Assembly (NCBI GenBank): GCA_964479125.1
Contig: CAYZJK010000035.1
Location: 1-6,093 of the forward strand
Direction: 5' to 3'
From: CAYZJK01 sp964479125
Lineage (GTDB): Bacteria > Patescibacteriota > Saccharimonadia > Saccharimonadales > Saccharimonadaceae
DNA length: 6,093 nucleotides
The stretch's first letter is position 1. Each line of letters starts with the position of its first letter. Below, piece by piece: positions 1-4,599 of this stretch. The position numbers and the translations under genes were made by a program. A model generated the notes under the pieces. The model searched no databases and had not been told where the DNA came from. It saw only the letters and a program-made list of their open reading frames with translations.

Positions 1-2
1 CT

Positions 3-251
3 CTACCCCTTAGCGAGTGACTGTTCGATTTGGATTCGATCGAAGCCTAAGATTTTATCTACCGTACCATCCTTATGTTTAATGGTAGTAAAGGGTACAC
101 CCCTTTGGCCACTTTCATTAACCATCATTTGTGCTGCGTAAGGGTTTTTATCTACCTTGTAGTCAGTATATTTTACGTCCTTATTATCTAGCCACTGCTT
201 TAAGCTGACACAGTACGAACAGCTCTCTGTGCTATAGACTGTTACTTCCAT
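3..251 (-). CDS. Glutaredoxin / NrdH-redoxin-like small thiol protein
   Basis: This is an 82-residue single-domain thioredoxin-fold protein, the usual size for glutaredoxin or NrdH. It should act in the cytosol as a dithiol electron carrier. The redox motif CSYC is at residues 11-14 after the first beta strand (VTVYSTES). The cis-proline loop GVPF is at 51-54, and the family-typical GFD with a C-terminal helix is at 69-71 onward. No signal peptide or membrane segment is present. GTG (254) and ATG (251) lie in tandem. I chose the ATG because the strong Shine-Dalgarno AAGGAGG at 266-260 is 8 bases from it and only 5 from the GTG. It is the last visible gene of the trxB-perR-rhodanese-grx series, 68 bases after the rhodanese with no clear terminator between, so TrxB is a plausible reductant. 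Glutathione versus thioredoxin-reductase dependence cannot be decided from sequence. Confidence 0.9.
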   Translation of the reverse strand: MEVTVYSTESCSYCVSLKQWLDNKDVKYTDYKVDKNPYAAQMMVNESGQRGVPFTTIKHKDGTVDKILGFDRIQIEQSLAKG

Positions 252-259
252 CACTTAAT

Positions 260-266
260 CCTCCTT
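260..266 (-). promoter_or_regulatory. Ribosome binding site of the glutaredoxin gene (decides the start)
   Basis: On the minus strand this reads AAGGAGG, a full match to the anti-Shine-Dalgarno. Its distance is 8 bases to the ATG at 251 and 5 bases to the adjacent in-frame GTG at 254, which favours the ATG. Confidence 0.8.
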
Positions 267-319
267 GTATTATTTTTTATCGTTAGATCAACCTCTTGAT
301 TAAGGGACTATGTAATAAA

Positions 320-760
320 CTACTTCACCAACTCGCCGCCGAGCTTCTGGACATCCGGAAGACCACCTAGATCCACCACGTTGGTAAATCCAGCCGCTTC
401 GAGAGTCTTGATTGACTGTGATGAGCGATTACCGCTGCGACAGTAAAGATAGATCTTACTATCCTTATCTAACTCCGGCATCTGACCGCTATCCAGCTTG
501 ACTGAGTCGTGCAACTTGGCTCCCCTGAAGTGCCCCTGATCGAATTCAGCTTTGGTTCTGACATCTAGTAGCGTTGCTTGACCTGACTCAATCTCGCTAT
601 TAATAGTCTGGATAGTTGGCGCATCGCCACCAGACTCGACATTGGCGCTAATACTACTGTCAGAAGATTCACTAGCCGAACTACTATCGCTAGCTTGACC
701 CGTTAAGGCGGTCACTAGTGCTATGACAATTAACCCACCTCCGATTGCTGCTATTCTCAT
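320..760 (-). CDS. Membrane-anchored or exported rhodanese-domain protein
   Basis: This 146-residue protein is a single-domain sulfurtransferase placed outside the membrane. Residues 1-20 form a hydrophobic signal or anchor segment (GGGLIVIALVTALTG). No lipobox cysteine is present, so it is either an uncleaved anchor or a Sec signal peptide. Residues 22-47 are a Ser/Asp-rich linker. The rhodanese domain follows at about 48-146: DVRTKAEFDQGHFRGA at 66-81, the active-site loop CRSGNRS at 107-113 with Cys107 as the persulfide-carrying residue, and the terminal GG motif at 132-133. The family moves sulfane sulfur from donors such as thiosulfate to thiophilic acceptors through a cysteine persulfide. 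AAGGAG lies 14 bases upstream of the ATG, which is long, and an in-frame stop precedes the ATG, so no earlier start exists. It sits 28 bases after perR and probably shares its mRNA. The natural substrate is unknown. Confidence 0.9.
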   Translation of the reverse strand: MRIAAIGGGLIVIALVTALTGQASDSSSASESSDSSISANVESGGDAPTIQTINSEIESGQATLLDVRTKAEFDQGHFRGAKLHDSVKLDSGQMPELDKDSKIYLYCRSGNRSSQSIKTLEAAGFTNVVDLGGLPDVQKLGGELVK

Positions 761-788
761 ATCCCCTACCTATACTCCTTATAACTTT

Positions 789-1181
789 TTACGATGCCTT
801 ACACTTCTTACATACACCTGAGATAGTGATACTACCCGAGATAGAACAGTCGAGTCCAATAGACCTTTCTAAATTCTCTCTAGCCTCCTTACCAATTGCT
901 GCATCCCTAATTATCTCGCAGGAAATACAGACGAAGTGATCATGCGGAGCAGAGTTATAATCAAAGCGCATTGAGTTGTTATCCTTTGATGGCGCTAATC
1001 CAATTTCACCATGAGCAAATAACCTAGAAGTTACCCGGTGAATAGTAGTTGGGCTAACATTAGGGAACTCCTCCCTAACCTGGGCCGCTATCTCAGCGTT
1101 AGTAGCATGTCCTAGCTCCTTTAATACTACGCGCACGGCTTTAACGTACTTAGTTGAGCGATCGACAGCTATCTTAGTCAT
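789..1181 (-). CDS. perR: PerR-like Fur-family metal-dependent transcriptional repressor
   Basis: This 130-residue Fur-family regulator has a winged-helix DNA-binding domain at about 8-62 (recognition region PNVSPTTIHRVTSRLF at 40-55) and a C-terminal dimerisation domain. The structural zinc site is C85/C88 and C124/C127. Aligned by eye with Bacillus subtilis PerR (from memory), all five regulatory-metal positions are kept: H25 (H37), D74 (D85), H80 (H91), H82 (H93) and D93 (D104). The RFD at 72-74 carries the aspartate that marks PerR, where Fur has Glu. In PerR, iron-catalysed oxidation of H37 or H91 releases DNA. The start is ATG 1181, with AGGAG 6 bases upstream; an in-frame TTG directly before it is too close to that site. 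The gene overlaps the trxB end by 8 bases, suggesting translational coupling. The palindrome upstream of trxB is its likely operator. Family is certain and the peroxide-sensing subtype probable; Fur or Zur function is less likely. Confidence 0.85.
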   Translation of the reverse strand: MTKIAVDRSTKYVKAVRVVLKELGHATNAEIAAQVREEFPNVSPTTIHRVTSRLFAHGEIGLAPSKDNNSMRFDYNSAPHDHFVCISCEIIRDAAIGKEARENLERSIGLDCSISGSITISGVCKKCKAS

Positions 1182-2145
1182 CAAGCTCTCCTAGGTAGTC
1201 TCTAATACTCAGAGCTGCCAACACTCCGTCACCAGTTGCCGCCCCCACCTGCATCGGTGCGCCGCTCCTAGCGTCTCCAGCTACGAATAGGCCGGGGATA
1301 TTAGTCTCGAGTGAACTATCAGCTAGGACGAAGCCTTCGGAATCAAGCCGGACACCACTCTCGCTTAGGAACTGAGTATTAGGAGTTAACCCAATTAAGA
1401 CGAAGACACCGTCAGCTGAGATTTGCTTTGGCTCCTGACTAGCGTCCAATAGATTAATGCCAACCACCTTATTATCGGCGGTATCTATAGAGTCGACGGT
1501 ATGTCCGTAGTGAATGGTCACCCTATCACTTAGTTTAGCTAGTTTCCTCTGCAGCACTTCTGAAGCTCTAATCTTACTCCTAACAATTACATCTACACTA
1601 GTAGCTATCTTAGCTAGTGAAATCGCCCCTTGAATGGCCGTATTGCCGCCACCAACAATAACCACTCTTCGGTCCTTATAGAAAGCACCGTCACAGGTTA
1701 CACAGTAGTGAACACCTCGTGCATAGTACTCGTCCTCACCCGGCACAACTAGCCGCTTATAATTAGAGCCAACAGCAATTAATACCGCCTTAGACTTCAC
1801 TTCACCACTCCGGGCTAGCTTCAAGCTAAATCCCTTATCCCCCTTAGTTAGTTCAAGTACTTCGTCAAACTTCAGCTTAGCGCCGAAGCGCTCAGCCTGA
1901 CGCCGCATCTCTTCAGCTAGCTGCGTGCCGCCAATACCATCTGCATAGCCTGGGTAGTTATCTATCCAGTCGGTAGTAGCAGTCATACCACCGGCAATAC
2001 CCTTTTCAACCAGTAGTGTGCTAATTTCCTCGCGCCCTGTATAGATAGCAGCCGTTAAGGCGGCTGGACCAGCGCCAATAGTCACTAGGTCGTAGCTTGA
2101 CTGTTCGCTGTTTAATTTATCTTGCTTATTACTTTCCTCAATCAT
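1174..2145 (-). CDS. trxB: Thioredoxin-disulfide reductase-like flavoprotein
   Basis: This 323-residue protein has the usual length for low-molecular-weight thioredoxin reductase (FAD, homodimer, cytosolic), which passes electrons from a nicotinamide nucleotide to thioredoxin-like proteins. The FAD-binding GAGPAA is at 24-29, the redox-active CVTC at 148-151 followed by DG, the nucleotide-binding GGGNTA at 165-170, and the FAD-contacting VAGDAR at 288-293. The segment equivalent to the Escherichia coli NADPH 2'-phosphate signature HRRxxxR reads VRSKIR (188-193). The first His and second Arg are lost while Arg189 and Arg193 remain, so NADPH preference is uncertain. An extra hydrophilic stretch of about 16 residues precedes the FAD domain. 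The start ATG has no usable Shine-Dalgarno (AGG only 3 bases away); a promoter placed for leaderless transcription may explain this. It is the first gene of the minus-strand cluster, and the glutaredoxin-like protein is a candidate partner. A ferredoxin/flavodoxin-NADP reductase-like role is less likely because the CxxC is intact. Confidence 0.92.
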   Translation of the reverse strand: MIEESNKQDKLNSEQSSYDLVTIGAGPAALTAAIYTGREEISTLLVEKGIAGGMTATTDWIDNYPGYADGIGGTQLAEEMRRQAERFGAKLKFDEVLELTKGDKGFSLKLARSGEVKSKAVLIAVGSNYKRLVVPGEDEYYARGVHYCVTCDGAFYKDRRVVIVGGGNTAIQGAISLAKIATSVDVIVRSKIRASEVLQRKLAKLSDRVTIHYGHTVDSIDTADNKVVGINLLDASQEPKQISADGVFVLIGLTPNTQFLSESGVRLDSEGFVLADSSLETNIPGLFVAGDARSGAPMQVGAATGDGVLAALSIRDYLGELDD

Positions 2146-2151
2146 ATACCT

Positions 2152-2180
2152 AGCATAATCGATTCATTTGTTATTGTAAA
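2152..2180 (-). promoter_or_regulatory. Predicted promoter of the trxB-perR-rhodanese-grx cluster
   Basis: Reading the minus strand, a -35 box TTTACA (2180-2175, five of six consensus bases) is followed after 17 bases by TATGCT (2157-2152, four of six). The seventh base after the -10 box is the A of the trxB ATG at 2145, which predicts a leaderless or nearly leaderless transcript. That agrees with the missing Shine-Dalgarno. The -35 box is one arm of the palindrome at 2171-2193. Confidence 0.45.
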
Positions 2181-2193
2181 CTATTTACATTAA
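2171..2193. promoter_or_regulatory. Palindromic operator in the divergent intergenic region (candidate PerR/Fur-family box)
   Basis: The core TGTAAA-CTA-TTTACA (2175-2189) is a perfect inverted repeat with 6-base arms. It extends by TTA on the left and TAA on the right, separated from the core by one mismatched pair, giving nine matching pairs out of ten. As a 7-1-7 arrangement it resembles the layout of Fur-family boxes (PerR consensus TTATAAT-N-ATTATAA), though the bases differ. It sits between two diverging transcription units, one encoding the PerR-like protein. The palindrome is seen directly; its binding protein is inferred. Confidence 0.6.
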
Positions 2194-2212
2194 GTATTAA
2201 TCCTGTAATATT
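2184..2212 (+). promoter_or_regulatory. Predicted promoter of the rhodanese-SLAC1-acidic protein unit
   Basis: TTTACA (2184-2189) forms a -35 box. After 16 or 17 bases come TAATAT (2206-2211) or AATATT (2207-2212), each matching four of six -10 bases. A TG at 2204-2205 would give an extended -10 for the second reading. Transcription would start near 2218 and leave a leader of roughly 50 bases. The -35 box is the right arm of the palindrome, so a bound repressor would block it. Confidence 0.4.
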
Positions 2213-2266
2213 AGAAGTGTAAGCCAGAATTAAAAGGCAAATCTAAACAGAAGGGTAGAAATTATT

Positions 2267-2524
2267 ATGAGTACAGTATTTGTAGACGTTAGAGAGTCAC
2301 ATGAGTTTGCATCGGGTCACGTCAAAGGAGCACTTAACATCCCTCCGTCTAAGTTAATGGAAGGAATGCCAAAAGAACTAGCTGACCTCCCTAAAGACAC
2401 CGAGATCGTCCTATACTGTCGCAGTGGCGCCAGGTCAAACGTCGGAATGCAACTTCTTGCTCAGCAGGGCTTTACTAATTTAGTAAATGGCATCAATAAG
2501 GACCAAGTCGAAGCTAACTGGTAG
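2267..2524 (+). CDS. Cytosolic single-domain rhodanese (GlpE/PspE-like)
   Basis: This 85-residue sulfurtransferase is short for a rhodanese domain because it starts almost directly at the conserved DVRESHEF (7-14). GHVKGALNIP (17-26) and the active-site loop CRSGARS (51-57) follow, with Cys51 as the catalytic persulfide residue, then the usual GFTN-LVNG end. No signal peptide or membrane segment is present, so it acts in the cytosol, unlike the anchored rhodanese on the other strand. Sequence outside the motifs is clearly different from that paralogue. The ATG is preceded by AAGGG at 2251-2255, 11 bases away, a moderate ribosome site. It is first in the plus-strand unit, 78 bases before the SLAC1-family gene, downstream of the palindrome. 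Likely roles are sulfane sulfur transfer or thiosulfate breakdown; the physiological donor and acceptor cannot be read from sequence. Confidence 0.9.
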   Translation: MSTVFVDVRESHEFASGHVKGALNIPPSKLMEGMPKELADLPKDTEIVLYCRSGARSNVGMQLLAQQGFTNLVNGINKDQVEANW

Positions 2525-2534
2525 TCAGTTAGCT
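2512..2534 (+). other. Hairpin spanning the stop codon of the cytosolic rhodanese gene
   Basis: AGCTAACTG and CAGTTAGCT form a perfect 9-pair stem around the loop GTAGT, which contains most of the TAG stop. The following bases, CACTCTTTACC, are only weakly T-rich, so this is at best a leaky terminator. It could instead protect the upstream mRNA end or tune expression between the rhodanese and the transporter. Confidence 0.45.
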
Positions 2535-2602
2535 CACTCTTTACCTCACGCTCTTTATAGCACATTCTTATTAACTACTTTTATCAAAGGAGTAATTTAA
2601 CT

Positions 2603-3559
2603 ATGCCCACTAACGCCATCCTGAACCACGCCAAGACCGTGCCACTTGGTGTGTTTGCAGCTACCATGGGCTTTGCTGGACTAACGGTGTCACTGCAATC
2701 TCTTGGCCAGATTATCTCATCGAGCGGTATCGAACTAGCTAGTCAGATACTGCTCATCCTGACCGTAGCCATCTACACACTAACCACGCTAGCCTACCTA
2801 CATAAGCTATATATCAACCCTAAAATTGCACTCAAAGAAGCTAAAGACCCAGTAGGGAGAAACTTTCTAGCCGGTATCGCAATTAGTCTGCAGCTTTTGT
2901 CTATTTCATTCTTAACTATTAACGAAGGTGTATCCCTGGCTCTATGGTTAGTAGGCACCTTACTGTCCGCAGGAGTATTAATCTACATCCTGTCTGGCTG
3001 GCTGTTTGATGCTACTGGAAAATTAGAGTCAGCCATTAATCCAGCTATCCTAATGCCGATAGCCAGCACCATGCTAATACCTATCGCAGGCGCAAGCTTT
3101 GCCCCACCTGAGATACTATGGATCTTCCTAGCCACCGGACTACTGATGTTACCGCCGATTTACGCTAGGCTCGCTACGCCGACTAATCTTTATGCCAAAC
3201 TACCCGAAAGACTCAGGCCGACTTATTTCATTCTCATCGCTCCACCGATGATTGGCGCCGTATCACTACTAGGAATGGGGATAGATAGTACTATTACAAC
3301 CCTACTCTACTCCTTTGGCGTAGCCTTGTCTGTGGTGGTAATTGGCAATATACGAAAGCTAACACCATCTAAGCTCTTCGTCTCCTGGTGGGCCTATACC
3401 TTCCCACTAGCAGCATCAGCTATCGCCTCATTCAAGATGCATCAATACTACGAATCAGGAATCTACCTTACACTTGGGCTAATCTACCTGACTCTACTAG
3501 TCTTGACCATTCTAATAATATCCTACAAATCTGTAGAGGCGCTCAGTAAGTTAAGATAG
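2603..3559 (+). CDS. SLAC1/TDT (TehA-like) family anion channel or transporter
   Basis: This 318-residue polytopic inner-membrane protein has about ten hydrophobic helices, at roughly 12-34, 44-67, 86-106, 111-132, 146-166, 169-190, 207-226, 231-249, 258-278 and 285-308. Ten helices and about 320 residues match the TehA/SLAC1 family of tellurite-resistance/dicarboxylate transporters and anion channels. Recognised family-like stretches are PLGVFAATMGFAGL near the N-terminus, PTYFILIAPPMIGA (206-219) and SWWAYTFPLAASA (261-273). The last contains Phe267, which may correspond to the pore-gating phenylalanine of TehA; I have not aligned it formally. Family members conduct chloride or nitrate, export malate, or (yeast Ssu1) export sulfite. 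The start ATG has AAAGGAG 10 bases upstream. It follows the cytosolic rhodanese and precedes the acidic protein in one orientation. The rhodanese neighbour makes a sulfur-oxyanion substrate worth considering, but the substrate is unknown. Confidence 0.8.
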   Translation: MPTNAILNHAKTVPLGVFAATMGFAGLTVSLQSLGQIISSSGIELASQILLILTVAIYTLTTLAYLHKLYINPKIALKEAKDPVGRNFLAGIAISLQLLSISFLTINEGVSLALWLVGTLLSAGVLIYILSGWLFDATGKLESAINPAILMPIASTMLIPIAGASFAPPEILWIFLATGLLMLPPIYARLATPTNLYAKLPERLRPTYFILIAPPMIGAVSLLGMGIDSTITTLLYSFGVALSVVVIGNIRKLTPSKLFVSWWAYTFPLAASAIASFKMHQYYESGIYLTLGLIYLTLLVLTILIISYKSVEALSKLR

Positions 3560-3578
3560 CCATGCACTCGCTCCATTA

Positions 3579-3593
3579 CTTGATACTATCAAG
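3579..3593. repeat. Short perfect inverted repeat before the acidic-protein gene
   Basis: CTTGAT-ACT-ATCAAG has 6-base arms and a 3-base spacer. It lies in the 57-base gap after the SLAC1-family gene, 12 bases before the Shine-Dalgarno AAGGAGG. I see no convincing promoter with it. It could be a small mRNA hairpin or an operator half, and chance is possible. Confidence 0.35.
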
Positions 3594-3616
3594 GCAGAAT
3601 AACTAAGGAGGACGCC

Positions 3617-3967
3617 ATGCAGACTAAAGAGCAGATACTAGCCAAGATTGAGGACCTACTAAAGAATGACGGCCGAGAAGCTAACCCGGCAGACAACTCC
3701 CCGCACTCTAACCTGACAGAAGAAGAACTCTATGACCGAGTACTAGGTGAACTAGAGCAAGTGTCTACCGTTCTAGATGAGGCAGAAAAGATTCTCCCTG
3801 AGGATGACGAAGTGGTAGAGTACCTATATGCGCTAAGGACCAACTTAGCAGCACTATCTCAAGTAAAGCGCCTACTTCTTGAAGGGGCTGATCTAGAAGT
3901 AGCTGATCTAGTACTAGCAGTGGCAGTCAACGACACTAAGGATGAGATTGAAGAGCAGCTGCTCTAA
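3617..3967 (+). CDS. Small acidic helical protein, function unknown
   Basis: I do not recognise this 116-residue protein. By my count it has 29 Asp/Glu against 10 Lys/Arg, with no cysteine, tryptophan or phenylalanine. It looks almost wholly alpha-helical and soluble: an amphipathic N-terminal helix (about 1-17), a polar loop rich in Asn, Pro and Ser (18-32), then helices at about 34-60, 63-88 and 92-116 with heptad-like Leu/Val spacing that could support coiled-coil or helical-bundle pairing. No signal peptide or membrane segment is present. The start is firm: AAGGAGG ends 5 bases before the ATG, the best ribosome site of the plus-strand unit. It is last in the unit, 57 bases after the SLAC1-family gene and ahead of the terminator. 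An accessory role for the transporter or rhodanese is possible from position alone. The even composition and strong ribosome site argue that the gene is real. Confidence 0.75.
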   Translation: MQTKEQILAKIEDLLKNDGREANPADNSPHSNLTEEELYDRVLGELEQVSTVLDEAEKILPEDDEVVEYLYALRTNLAALSQVKRLLLEGADLEVADLVLAVAVNDTKDEIEEQLL

Positions 3968-4014
3968 GCTAGGCTCTAATAGTATTCGAGCACACTAACT
4001 AAGTGCCTTTATAC

Positions 4015-4051
4015 AACAGGAGAGTAGGTACATCCACTCTCCTGTTTTTTT
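4015..4051 (+). terminator. Strong intrinsic terminator of the plus-strand unit
   Basis: An 11-pair perfect stem (AACAGGAGAGT at 4015-4025 with ACTCTCCTGTT at 4036-4046) encloses a 10-base loop. The T tract of seven begins inside the 3' arm and runs over 4045-4051. On the minus strand the stem is followed only by TGTATAAAGG, so it would be a weak terminator for the converging pilin gene that ends at 4075. Confidence 0.92.
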
Positions 4052-4074
4052 GCATCATAGGCACACTCTGACAC

Positions 4075-4599
4075 CTAGAGGCCAGGTCGCCAGGTTTCAG
4101 ATGAGTGGACGTATCCGTAATTGAAATGTATCTGAGACAGCACATCTCCAGCGCCAAACGCTCCACAGGCTACACTCCACTGAGGCACAGACCCAGACGT
4201 CGCTATACCATTAGTCGAGGAGATAGTAAATGTTTGGCCAGACTTAGATCTAGAGGCGATACCAAAGTCAGTACGCGGCTCCGCAGCGTTTGTGCAGTAG
4301 TAGAGATTATACAGGCTAGTATCGTATGAATCTTTGGTAACCTTAGTGTTATTAAAGAACCAGTTATGTGTTGGGTACGAGCCGTGCTCCGCATGATAGG
4401 TACGCACCAGCCTAGACATCTGGCTTAAATCATTCTTAATAACGGTATCACTAGCCCTATCTTGAATGCCATTATAAGCCACGATCGAAATAGCGGCGAG
4501 AATACCGATTACTACAATAACTATAAGCAACTCAACGATAGTAAAACCTGGTCGCAGTTTTTGGCTTTTTGAACTGGTGGTCTGTTTTGTTTTTATCAT
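4075..4599 (-). CDS. Type IV pilin-like precursor (pilin A)
   Basis: This 174-residue prepilin is processed by prepilin peptidase and assembled into a type IV pilus or pseudopilus on the cell surface. The leader 1-18 is basic (seven Lys/Arg) and ends in Gly18; cleavage before Phe19 is predicted. The +5 glutamate is Glu23, in FTIVELLIVIVVIGILAAIS. The hydrophobic assembly helix runs 19-42, followed by AYNGIQDRA, the signature style of Saccharibacteria pilins. The C-terminal globular part (about 55-174) has only two cysteines, Cys102 and Cys145, spaced as for a possible disulfide, and ends in aromatic and Gly-rich sequence. No Shine-Dalgarno is visible upstream of the ATG: 40 bases of A/T-rich sequence contain no AGG. 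It is a paralogue of the pilin at 5244-5759, about 640 bases upstream in its own orientation. It may be a major or minor subunit; no assembly genes are in view. Confidence 0.93.
   Translation of the reverse strand: MIKTKQTTSSKSQKLRPGFTIVELLIVIVVIGILAAISIVAYNGIQDRASDTVIKNDLSQMSRLVRTYHAEHGSYPTHNWFFNNTKVTKDSYDTSLYNLYYCTNAAEPRTDFGIASRSKSGQTFTISSTNGIATSGSVPQWSVACGAFGAGDVLSQIHFNYGYVHSSETWRPGL

Noticed and set aside
745..939. Plus-strand 64-codon open frame opposite perR
   Set aside because: It is antisense to well-supported genes, has no ribosome site, and its protein looks like a shadow of the reverse frame.
4015..4046. Bidirectional terminator also ending the 4075-4599 pilin transcript
   Set aside because: The stem is symmetric, but on the minus strand only TGTATAAAGG follows, without a T tract, so termination in that direction is doubtful.
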